Source: Auanema rhodensis
Taxonomy: Eukaryota > Nematoda > Chromadorea > Rhabditida > Rhabditidae
Assembly: GCA_964057225.1 (NCBI GenBank)
Contig: OZ059896.1
Location: 10,106,001-10,170,000 of the forward strand
DNA length: 64,000 bases
Direction of reading: 5' to 3'
In this document: positions 12,447 through 26,541 of the stretch, in pieces
Numbering within the stretch: position 1 is the first letter of the stretch
How the letters are laid out: every line of letters starts with the position of its first letter
The notes under the pieces: model-generated
Database searches by the model: none
What the model saw: only the letters and a program-made list of their open reading frames with translations
What the model was told of the DNA's origin: nothing
Position numbers and translations under genes: made by a program

Positions 12447-15400
12447 TTTATAGATGTAGTATCTGAATCCTAATCATAATTTCCTCATTCCTCTCTGTCC
12501 CTCATTACCAGCCCTCATACAAAACTAAATGTTTTATTCTATTAACTAACACAATGACCATTCTTACATTCTTGCTCAGAAGCATTTCATTATTTATTAT
12601 TGTTTTTTAAAAATTATATTTATTTATTTTATATTTTATAAAAATTTCTTGATAACATATGCACATACCTCTGTTGAAATGGTGAAATGTTGCTGTTATA
12701 TTCATAATTGTTCGGCTTATATAAACAGCTGCTACTAGGAGTTTCATGAGAAATTGGATTTGAACGATAGGTTTGATATCCATTAGATGTTTCATATCCT
12801 GTTTCTCCTCCATAACTTTTCATGCTACAGGCTGGAGTTACAGGACGAGAATCATATGTTGTTGGTTGTCTGAAATAATGAAATTTGTGTCTATTTAGAG
12901 GAACATGCTTTTCATTTTAATTCATTCGCAGCAACCAAGGCTTTTTTATTATTTTTATATAAATTAAACTATTTTTGTCCTTACACATAAGATCATTCAT
13001 TATTAAATAGTTAAAAGCATGTGATTATTTAAGAATTAATGTTAGAATTTTATATTTGTATTCCTTCTATCACCTGTTAATCATATCTCTCATTTGCTCT
13101 ACTTCATCAACTGGTGAAAATACGCTTCGACCAATTCGATATCCATCAGAATTTTGATTTGGTTTTGGTCTTAATGAACTAATTATTTAAACAAAACTAT
13201 TTAAATTTAATAAAAGAAGGATATTTAAATAAATTCAGTACCTGAAAACAAATTGAGCTTCATCATCAGTTGTGTCTTCTAGTCTGGAAACAACTTGTTC
13301 AAGTTTTCGCATTGTTGGACCAACACTACTAGCTCGATAAGAATGAGGAGTTATAGCTCGTTCACGCCTGAAATTCAACACTTCCTTAAATTGATTTGAG
13401 AAGATCAGAATGATGTTAGAGAATACTTATCTATATTCATCCATTAAACCATATTTAAACTTTTATTTCGCTAACTAAAAATTAGTTATTCCAACATATA
13501 GCTAAATCTTAATCAACTATATATTTTTCTTTCTTTTTTTCTTAACTATAAACACATATTACTTCATTTTCTTTGATGCACATTAGATATTTTCTGTGCA
13601 ATCATCCGTATCATTAATAGAAAATATTAGTAATAATGGATATTATGGAATTCTTAAAGAAAAAAAAATTTACAACTAGAAAATGAAGATATTTTACATG
13701 AGATTTGCATATTTTGTTTGTTTTTTTTCCATTTTTTTCTCTTTTCTATTCTTTTCTATTCAAAAGTTATCTTATTTTCTTCAACTCACAATGAAATGCA
13801 TACTTGCAAAATAATCGTTTAACTACCAAAGACTTAGTTTTCATTAACTTTTAAACGTTATTTTTCATCTTTTTTTTTATATTTTTATTATATTATTAGT
13901 TATTATATTATATTATATATATATATATATAATTTATAGTTTAAAATATCGATAAGATTATATAACAACGTATATGTATAACCTTTTTCTCAAACTTGAT
14001 ATTCAATATAAAAATATGAAATAACTTTAGACATATTGAAAAGAGAGAAAGAGAAAACTGAAAGTTATATTTAGTCCGAAATAAGATTATTTGAATTCAT
14101 CTTCTATATTTTCGATGACACATATTTACCTCTCGTATAATATGCATACATATATGTATCTAAACCTTCATCATATAAGAACTATTCAATATATAAAGTT
14201 TTTTTTCCTTTAAATATCTAGAATATTTAACTATTACTATTTCTTTTTCTTTGTTTTTTTTATTATAAGATAATATTTAAAATGATAGTTGAATGTTACC
14301 TCTCTTGAGTCTTCCATTCAGCCATGTCTGGGTGACAACTTTGTGTCATTTCACGTTGAGCTGACTGGCCACGTTCTTGTCGCATACGTTGAGTTCCTGA
14401 AGTTTTCGTTTAAAAATAACAGAAAATTATATTATTTCTCTAATAATAATTTATTATAGTTTAACCTTTCGTAAAATCTGTTTCATTGTTATTTTGAAAT
14501 GTTAAATACTACTTGATTGACGAGATACTATAGTTTTGACATGACTACGTCAAATTCTTTGGAATTGACTTGAAATTTTGGTTGATTAACAATTTATTTT
14601 TACTTCTTCGCATTTATTCTTGTATTTTCTTTTTCTGAACATTATTATTCGTTAATTCTTTCTTTTTCTTTCTTTTTCTTTCTTTTTCTCTCTCTCACAC
14701 TCTCTCTCCCCCTCTCTACTTCTTCATGCTTTATCACAAACCTCTTTTTTTTTATTCATTCAATTTAATATATTTTAAAATAAACCCATTAAATAATAAT
14801 AAATATAATTTTTTTGTTTTTCTTTTGTTAAAAATTATTCTAAAGCTTTTATAAAAATTCTTCTACCTGAGAGTTCGGCAATAACATCAGCTGGGAGGGT
14901 TGGAATTCCTTTCTTGGCTTCTTTGAATTCTTTTGTTGGTGTTTTTCTTTCTGCTACATCCTTGTCCATTGATGTTCCTATTCGAATAGGCTTTGGTGGA
15001 GGTGGAGGAGGTGCAGGAGGTGGTATAGATAATTCACGAAAACTAGAATAATAGTATATACTAATAGTATATTGATTATACATTTCAATGAATTATATAG
15101 TAGACCACAATGACTTAATTATTTTCTTTTTCAATTACAATTAATTATTTTTATTAACACAAGAATTCAACTTACTGTTCTTCTGGAGCAGTTTCCTCTT
15201 CGACATTTGGTGCGAAGACTCTCTGAGTGTAGAATGATTCCGAATCGGATGCTTGAAAGTTTGTAGCTGGTACAGTCTTCTGCGTTTCGTTCTGTATTTG
15301 ATCATCCTCAACATCCAAAATTGGATCAAAAACAACTTTGTTATAGTTAGGAGAATCACATAAACTGTTTTGTTGGCTAAATGGTTTTGGAGTTGCTGGA

Positions 15401-17719
15401 AGAGTTTTTGTAGGAACAGATTGTCCAAAAATGGACATGAGCCATCGCCAAAAACGAGCTACAAGTCGGCCAAGTCGGCAAATCTGATGCCATGACCATC
15501 TTGCAACTCGTTTAACATACATCCATCCAGTTTGAACGAATTGACATGCACCAGAAAACATTCTAGACAAATATCCCGAATGTACAGATGCTGAATTAGC
15601 TTTCCAGGTGTTGCTTGATTGATACGAAGTATTAAGATTTGTTTTTTGATAATTATGATTTTGATTATTTCCATTTTTGCTTATATTGGAGTTATTCACA
15701 CAACAGTTCGTTTTCCTTTCTGGTTCGATCGTTTCGCATTTCCATCTTGGATTCCCTCTGAAAAAAAAATAAAAATAAACATCATTTCATATTTCAAGTT
15801 TTAAAATAAAAAATAAGATGAGCATTAGTATTAGTATCAGTATTTCAAGGTGTAAATTGAGAAAATAACCCGGAAGTATTTAATGTGTATCATATTTTAG
15901 ATGCAATTTTATTCTTAAAATCATATGATTATTTTTCTTTTTAACTCTTTAGATGTTACTACAAAAATATATTTTTTAGCCTCTAATTTAATATTTAATT
16001 AAGCTTTTTTGATGATTCATCAAACATTTAAGAAATACAATCTGTCATTTTCATTTAAAACTTTCAGCGTGGAGTTGTTAGAATCGATTAAATAATTGAG
16101 TCCGTCCTAAACTCGTTGGATAATTTGACACTTTCAGTTGAACTTGTGTCACTTTAAATTGTTTCATCCTTTTGCTACTCTACATCAGCTTAGCTTGTTT
16201 TCAATGCCAGCTAATTCGCTTTTTCTAATGTTAAGGCATTATACGAGTTTAGTCTCTGAAAGCAAGCTCTTTTAAGCTTAAACCCTCCTCTCAGCAGAGC
16301 CCAACCTCTACTCATCTCTTTTACTTTCTCCTCTGCTCTCCTCTCAACCATCCCTCAATTGACATGAACATTTCAAATGATTAACTTTATTCTACGAATG
16401 GCTTCAACTCATACTTTACCCTGCAGCTATCTCTCTCACTTTTTCTCTTTTTGTCTGTTTATACTCAGTTGAACTAAGTCATTCATATCAGTTCAGATCA
16501 ATTTCTAAATGACCTAAAACAGATAATTCATTTAGTCAGAATAAGATCTGAAATCCTTATAAAGAATATCTAAACAAAGATATTAATAACAACAAGAAAA
16601 CACAACGTTTTGAAGAAAAAATTTTATTTTAAATCTTTTTCAAGTTATTCCTTCAGATTATTATTTTTAAACGATGGATCATTTCATCATATATCTTACA
16701 CTCATATAGATAGTAGTTGCTCACTTCAACCATCCTCATTCGTTCTCAAGTTTAACAAGAAGATCTGATATAAAGGAACATGCTTCTCGACTTTTCTTTC
16801 ATTTCTCTCTCTCTTTCTCTCTCTCGATCTCGATCTCTTTCTCTTTCTCACTATCTCTCTGTTCAATTTTGCTTTTTTTCTTTTCGCGTTTACTAGATTA
16901 TCTCATCATTTATCTCTAACAGAAAAATGAAGAAATGAGGAGAAAGTATTCAATGTTCTTTCTTGTTTTACAAATTTTATGAATTAAATCTCAATAATGA
17001 CTAACTATTAATATTATATAATATAGAAATAAACTTCCTCTTTAAAACAGATGTTAACTATAATCAATAATTTAATAAAATAAACCTTAATTCTGATGAA
17101 TACAGTCTTTTATATATTCATCAGAGCTTAAAAAACAACAACAACCACAAACAAAAGCCAAAAAAAAGTATATTTACTATATAAACCTACTACTATACTG
17201 TCTTATATTATTTTTTTACAGCTTACATATCTCAAAAAAAAATTAAAATCAAACCAAAAAAGTTAATTAAATACTCATATAATTAGAAGAAAAAAAAGGA
17301 AAAACAACTGTTTGGATTTATATATTTTATACTTTTTATATTGTTTTTGTATATATGTTAGACGAATTATCATTGATCAATCTCAAGCTTTCTTATCGAA
17401 CTCCTACTCCTCCTACTCCACCTACTGCTCCCTCTTTACCTCTCTTTATCCTTCACATTCTTTTCCTAATATTAACCTTATTTCAATAATCATATTTACA
17501 TATATTAATCGTATATATGTATGTATAGTATATATACATTGATAGTTAAAACTTGATAAAAAATGAATTCGAAATATTCAAGTCAACAAAGAATATTATC
17601 ATATAATAAAATTGAAATTTGAAAAAAAAATATACTTACTTGAATAGAAAATATAGGAAATAGAATATAGTCCAAAACATCTCTACGATACGATCCTTAA
17701 TTGACGTTAGGACTATCAT
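9131..17719 (-). CDS. Large intron-rich gene, N-terminal hydrophobic segment, Thr-Pro motifs, unknown
   Basis: I could chain about 12 exons with consistent frames and splice sites, but I do not recognise the family. Exon 1 (17719-17640) starts MIVLTSIKDRIVEMFW and has a hydrophobic run (TIFYFLYFLF) that may be a membrane segment. Exon 2 (15757-15176) carries a Trp/Arg-rich amphipathic stretch (VARWSWHQICRLGRLVARFW). Next come a polyproline patch (PPPAPPPPPPKP) near 15.0 kb and a series of Arg/Lys-flanked Thr-Pro sites in different exons (AERKTPTK, RAITPHSY, SRPVTPAC, RTTPFHQ, RRSKTPTAF). The Trp-rich C-terminal region includes DNWKWKDESGK and GRHWSRTVEVLP and ends FVVEVI, which would fit a class II PDZ ligand. 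Introns of about 1.9-2 kb, holding GA/CT microsatellites, contrast with the usual ~50 bp. A cytoskeletal or muscle scaffold is possible, but that is a guess. Exons may be missing from the chain. Confidence 0.65.
11058..11102. repeat. (TA)n microsatellite
   Basis: A run of alternating TA, about 45 bp, inside a large intron of the minus-strand gene. Confidence 0.9.
11478..11543. repeat. (GA)n microsatellite in intron
   Basis: A purine array with a few interruptions. Similar arrays lie at 12070-12121 and 12416-12445 within the same large intron, and a CT-rich run at 16801-16860 is in the first intron. Confidence 0.85.
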
Positions 17720-19553
<1,834 letters not shown>

Positions 19554-22500
19554 ATGTTTCGAAGGGTTAGTCCAAAAAAAATACTACCAAGTGGAAAACA
19601 GCAAAAGCTAAAGTCATCTGCAACTCCTGAAGAAACTAAAGCTCATTCAATTCAGTCATGTAGTTCCAGAATTTATGTTGTTTTATCAGATCCTCAAGGT
19701 TTGGTTTCTATCATAATTAATTGCATTCTCTTAATTTTACATACATTTTTTTAGAATTTTATGTTGAAAGAAAACTTCTTCTACAGGAAGTTTTACCAGA
19801 AATACAATCATATGGCTTTAACATGGGAATTGAGATTGAATGGATAGATCCTTATAAAGAAAATGATAAATTAACTAATGAAGTTTCTGATAAAGTTACT
19901 AAAGCATTGGACGATGAAAGTTCTATAGTTATAGTAAGATTAATTAATTATAATAATTATAATTTCTTCTATAATTAGTGTTTGTTGGGCGATAAATGGG
20001 GATCACCTAGAGCCCCGCTTGAACTGCGTAAAGAAGAATTTGATAATATTCGTCAAGCTGTATTCGAGCAAAATGCTGGTATGTTATATAATATAATAAA
20101 ATTTACATTAATACATATTTAGATGTAAAATTATTAGACACCAATTATTACTTGGATCGAACGCAATCAGAAGATATTTATAAATTACGGGTATCTGATT
20201 CAAAAACTTCATCAAAATTGGCAAAAGTTGTACAAAAAGGAGCAGCAGCGGTTGGTGTCATAATCTTCAAAAAAAATTTAAACTTAAACTTAATTAAAGG
20301 CACATGAGGAAGGAGTTATCAACCAAGTTCATACAAACAAACAAAAACGATTTTTCTATTCTCCTATACAGTACGTGGTTGAAAAAGCTTTACAAGAAGG
20401 AAAACGAACTATCTTCAGTTTACGATTATTTGAAGGTAATAGTATAAATATATTTATGTTAAATATAATTTTATTTATCATTATTTTTGTTTACGTCAGC
20501 TATGTATGAACAAACATTTTCAGGAGCCACTCACGATGTAGGAAAAAACAGTATTTTTATTGATAAAACGGAAGAAGGTAGAGCAAAAGTGATGGAATTG
20601 AAAAACAGAGTAAAATATTTCATTTTTTTATTTATTTTGAATTTATATTTAACATTTAGGTTGCTGCTATGTATGAAAAAAATAATGTATTCAATCATAC
20701 ATTAAATCCAGAAAATGGAGATATAATCTCGTTTTTAAGCTCTAAAGATGGAGAACGTTATGTTGATGCATTAACAAAACAAATGACTGATCGTATAAAA
20801 ATACTTTTGAACGATATTCACTCAAAAAAACTTTATTCAACACCGGTATCAATTCCTGAAATTGCAAATAATGAGAATATTGCACATATTTGTAGGTTTT
20901 TTTTCTGAATATAAGTCCTGTGCAAAGAACTTCGGACACTCACCACTTAGAGGCATCAGAAACCCTCGTTTAAACTACAAAAAACCTTTTTATTTTTTGT
21001 AGTTTGTGTGAAAAGATACAAGAGTGGGTGTCCGATGTTCATCGCACAGGACAGTATATATTATATAAATATATATAGTTAGCTGTAAATATGTATAATT
21101 GTTTTCTATTACAGTACATGCTGAGCAACTGCTATTAAAGCCATGGCTTTCTAGAGCACCTTTAGATAACAAAATTGCTGAATTACTGAATCAAAATGCA
21201 TCGTTAGGAGGAGTAATTCTATTACAAGGTCCAGAACTATCATGCAAAACCCGATTGTTATGTCATTTATATGAAAAAGCCCCAAATACTGCTTATAAAA
21301 TTATTCGGTATGAAAAAATGATCTTTGATTTAAGATCAATTAGCTATTCTTCTTTTCAGATTTGTTGGTTTAACTTATTCATCCATATTTGCACATGAAC
21401 TTTGGCAACAATTAGCTTTAACTCTTTGTGCAATTAGCAAGCAAGATCCAGCTGGTATCCTTAAGGTTTTTTATAATATTTTTTCTTGTTAGAATATATA
21501 GTATAATTGAAGCTATTCACACTGAATACATTGATTAACAAGTTTGAAGAGTTATGTAACAATCTTGATAAACCGTTATATCTATTTATTGATGATATTC
21601 ATCTTCTGAAATATGGTCATTTTCTAAGTTCTTTAACAAAAAGACTTCAAAAGGTATATATTATTATTTAATATTATATATTATTATAATATTTTGAGGG
21701 ACCTAATCAACTTTATATATTCATGACAGCTTCAAATATATCTCCAATTTCTTCGGTATTTGTTGTTACACAAACTGTTAATGTGGAACAACCAAATGAA
21801 GATGATTTAATATCAATGCTGCAACTTAATATTTCGATTACTGATCGAAAAGTACATAGTGATCAATTATCAGCAATTAAATATCAGGTTAACAATATAA
21901 TATATATTATAATAATTACATTTTTTTTTCAGTTAACAGGAGCACATTCACATATTTGTTTAGCAGAAGCATTATTGGATGAATATCTTCAAAACTCCAC
22001 ACCTACGTTAAATGGTGGCATCGAAGGTATATATACTATATAATATAGATTTTATTTATTATATTTAAAGGAAGATTAGCACGTCTTGAAGAACAGTATG
22101 GGCAACAAGCGGTTCAAGCAGTATGTCGGTATATATCAATCTCATCACATGGATTAACATGGCTTGAACTATTTGATATCTTATCAATGAATACAACTAT
22201 GAATACGCTATATGGAGGACCATGTTTTCCACCATTTCTATTAGATAATATCCTAAGCAGTTTAGGTTTAAAACATATATTATATATAATAAATAATAAT
22301 ATTAAATGATTATAGGATCTTTATTGATAACAGTTCAATTAGATAATCGAATAGTATATCGTTTTAGCCATATTCTTATTATTGCTATAGTAAGACACCG
22401 GTTTGTTCTTCATCATGTCATATTTTTTTCATATTATCTTTCTTTTTAGATATTTTGAAAATACATCCGATCTAAAAGTATCTCATACCGAAATTTCTGA

Positions 22501-25500
22501 AGCTTTTGCTGATGTTAATCAGAAGACTGCATCTCCAAGACCAGATTTAAGTTATCAAGTAAATTGTTTTTGATGAAAATTTAAATTTTTATTTATTAAT
22601 CAGGTTTTTCCTCAAGCAACAAAACGTGATAACGGTCTACCGAACATGAGAAAACTGAGAAATTTGTGGTTTCATCTGCTTCATACAGGTAAAAAATAGA
22701 TATTTATGAATATGACACAAAGTACATTTATTGAAAGTTGAAGTAAAAACTTGACTGTAACTTTTCTTAAAATATTATTTATTTTTTTAATCTAATAATA
22801 TCATATATTTAAGGAAATATGGATGCATTAAAGGAATGGACATTATGTCAGTTTGAATATGTTGATGGAGTTTCTCGTTTTTGTGGAATTTTACACCTTT
22901 TAACATTATATGAAGAATGTGCTATGCAAGTTCTTCATCATGATATACAAGGTATGTATCTAATTAATTTTATATAAATTAATATTTTATTATAATTAGT
23001 ATTATGTGAACAAGTTTTGCTACCTGCTTTACCTACTGTTGTAAGAGATTCAGAACAGTTAGCTGCAGAAGTAATTGGACGTTTAAGATTTACAAGAGGT
23101 AGATATTGAAAATTATTATTTGATGATCTTTGATATAATTTTGCAGGTGAAAATAGTCATTTTCTTAATACGATGGTAGAACAAGCAATGAGTTGGGTTG
23201 ATACTTACAATCGACAACCATTGATGGTACCATTAACTTGTTGGATATCACCTCCTGTTATGAAAAGTTGCCGCAGTTTCACTTTAAAAGTAATAAGACT
23301 GTTTGATATATAACTAATATAGTTTATATTATAGGATTGGAAAGCAAATCAAACTATTCTTACACCTACACATAACCATCAACATGTTCTTATATCTGGT
23401 AATCTTGCTGATTCAGGAGCAATCTATATGTACCATATTCCTTCTCAATTACTTATTAATACTTTTCGAGGTTTCCGCTCATAATTGTAACAACTTTCGT
23501 CTATAAATTCGTTTTCTTTCAGCTCATACGGCAGCAGTTACATCATTATGCGCTTCTGGAAACGGGCTATATTTTGTTAGCACATCTGTAGATAAAACAG
23601 CTATTGTTTGGTCATTTTCAACTGTAATCATATATTTTAATTAATTAAATTTATGAAATATTATAATCATATAGGGAGAAGTAGTAAAAACGTTACGTCC
23701 TCATAGCCAAAAGATAACATGTGCCATATTGAGTAGTGATGACACACTACTTGTAACAGGATCAGCTGATTCTTCTGCAAAAGTGAGTTATATACATATA
23801 TTTCATTATATAATTCATAATTTTCAGATAATTGATATTAGTACAGGTGAAGTTATTCGATCTTTTAATGAACATACGGGAAGCGTTGTGTCACTTCAAC
23901 TAACTTCAAACGATCAATTCTTAATAACTGGTAAGAAATTTTTTAAAATTTTAACTTTCCCCCATAATCCCTATAATTGAAAGTTTTTCTTCAATATTAG
24001 TTTATTCTAAATGTTTAGGATCTGGTGACTTTTTGGTACAAATGTGGGATATGAAAAATGGCAGATGTATTTCAAAAATGTGTGGTTTGATGGCGCCTGT
24101 CAGTTGTATAGCATTGACATCGTTAGTATACAGATCAGACAAGTTGTAACTAAAGCTGTAAACTTTAGAAATGATGCTTTTGTTGCTGTCGGATGTGAAG
24201 ATGAAACTTTACGTATCTACAGTACAGTCTCAGGAACTGAGCTTCATGAGCTAATGGGTCATGAAGGAAAAGTGAATGCTTTAGTAGCAGCACAAGATGA
24301 TTGTCAATTATTCGCAGCAACAAAATCAAAAATATACTGTTACGATATACACAATGGTCAGATTCTTGATATATTAGATTGTCAACAACCATTTCCTGTT
24401 TGTAGTTTAAAGGTATTACAGTTTAATAATATATTCTATAAGTTAAATTATTCAATCTATTACAGACAACATCGGATAATTACTTTTTGATTTCTGGGTG
24501 CGGCCCACGAATTCATGTCTGGAATGTTCAAAAAAGAGTTTATGATAGACATGATACATCTGTGGATAAAGAAGGCTTTGTAACAGCTATAGCTATGTCA
24601 CCAGATGAAAAAGTAAGTAATAAAAATCAAAATTCATGAGTTTAATATTATTTAGATAGCAGCTTGTGGAACATATAATGGAATAGTTGCTTTATGGGAT
24701 CTAGATATTTGTCAGTGTAGTACAACAGTAAGAATATCTATTTTGAGTTTATAAAATGAAAATATTAAGGTTATTCAATCAAAAAGTGTACCTATTTCGT
24801 GTTTATCGTTTACTACAACTAGTGCCCATATTTTGAGTGGAAATGCTATAGGAAATATCATTATATTGGATGCTTCTTCTGGGACAGTATTACGTTCACT
24901 GAATGTAATGATGTTATTTTTGAAAAAATATACTTTCAAATACGCGATTTAGATTCATGCTTCTGAAGTTATTTCAATCTGTAGTCTAGATCAAGGCAAA
25001 ATTTTAAGTTGCTGTAAAGAAGGAAAATTAAGAAGCTGGAGCATTTATGATGAAGAAGAGACTAATACTGTAATTATATATTTATTTATTTATTTATAAT
25101 GTTAAATTGTTAATTCTTCTTCAGGAAACATTCCAACAGAATATTTTGCCACCAATGTCAGTTCCCTCGCCAGGGAAAATAATGATAGCCCACTGTCCAA
25201 ATAACAACAAAGAGTATTAGAGCGAATATCAAAAAAATATTTAAATAACTCATTGTTTTAGAATGAAAATTTGGGGTTTATCTGAACAAGGAGTTTCACA
25301 AAAAAACCGTTTGTATCATAATGAAGAAATCACATGTTATGCTGCTAGCACTAATGGATCTCTTGTTGCTACCGGTAAATTTATTTGTAGTTCTTCTTCT
25401 TAACTGGTTATCGTTAGGTTCACTTGATCAATCTGTTAAATTATGGCAAATCGAATCCGGATTTTTAACTCAGGTATAATTAGAGTTATAGTATATAATA

Positions 25501-26307
25501 TAATGAAAAATAATATTAAGGTTCTTGTTGGACATGAAGACACAGTCACATGTGTAGCAATGGCTGAAGATGAGCGCATAGTTGTTTCTGGAAGCAAAAA
25601 CAATAAGGTTGATAAATACAAAAATCATTTACACATTGTAGTATTCCAGGTTATCATATGGAATGTAGCTACTGGAGATATTGCCAACTCTCTTCTTACT
25701 TCTTCCCCAATCACTTCTGTTGCATTGACAGCAGATGCTACTGTAGCCTTCTCAGGTATGTTGAAGGGTATAATCTAGCAAGAGCAATTTGAATTAAAGG
25801 TTTGAGTGACGGATGGGTAGAAGCATGGTCCACAGAAAATGGTAAACTAATATCATCTCTAAATTCACACAGACCCATAAGACAATTAGTTCAATCATTT
25901 GATGGCAACAGGTTGAAACATAGAAAAATATTTTAAAACATAAAAATAATTTTTAGAATCCTTGTTCATTTAACTGGATGCGCTCAATTACCAATTCTTT
26001 GCTTGCATAATTCTCCAGCTGGTCCAGTCGAATTCAACAGAAGACCGCGATCCGCCAGAAATCATTCTGTTACTAGTATTGGAAATGATCCTCCAAGTAA
26101 ATATTATATGCAATCGAAGTACGATTAACTTTTTTTTTGGAAGGTGGACAAACCGATCTTAAGAAGGAGCAAATGAACACAATATCAGCGGTCCAAACTG
26201 GCAACGGCACTTCCATCAAACCTTCACAACCAAGACCAACATTCGACAAACTTGAGAGGAGTAAAAGTCGAACGTCCCTCATAGAAAAGGCAACTATACG
26301 TGCTTAA
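19554..26307 (+). CDS. NWD1-like STAND NTPase with WD40 repeats
   Basis: About 25 exons with short introns encode roughly 1,600 residues. The ATG at 19554 (MFRRVSPKK) is preferred over one at 19518 because TTTTCAG at about 19523-19529, a likely trans-splice acceptor, lies between them. The N-terminal part resembles the DUF4062-type region of NWD1/TEP1 proteins ([18 protein letters not shown]). An NTPase domain follows. Its P-loop reads GPELSCKT, with Cys where the Walker A consensus has Gly, and Walker B is clear (LYLFIDDIH, near 21.58 kb). From about 23.3 kb on come many WD40 units (for example [46 protein letters not shown]), implying one or two beta-propellers for protein binding. Human NWD1 relatives act as cytosolic scaffolds, but the partner here is unknown. 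The 3' end is ambiguous: reading on from LIEKA gives a stop at 26305-26307, while a GC-AG intron (AAAAG|GCAACT) would move the stop to 26405. Confidence 0.85.
20914..21054. mobile_element. 141-bp hairpin MITE in an intron of the NWD1-like gene
   Basis: The left end AGTCCTGTGCAAAGAACTTC and the inverted right end (read outward, CTGTCCTGTGCGATGAACAT) match over most of their length. They continue inward with CGGACAC and AAACTACAAAAAA, so the whole element can fold into one hairpin with a loop of a few bases. TA dinucleotides flank both ends (20912-20913 and 21055-21056), as expected for Tc1/mariner-driven insertion. It has no coding capacity. It lies in the intron between about 20894 and 21114, whose splice sites look intact. 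Confidence 0.85.
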
Positions 26308-26541
26308 GTAACCCAAAATAACGTAATTATTTCCAGGATAGAACAACTACATTGACCAATATGACAACACCTGCCCAGAAATCTAATTTGTGCAATTTAC
26401 TTTGAATCTAACATATCATAACATTCGTATTTATTATAATAAAAAAAACTTAACAACTAATATTAGAAAAAATTTCAAGATAAGACACAACAAAAAACGC
26501 ATGTAAGTACAGATATGATTTTCGAGAGTATGGCAGCAGAT

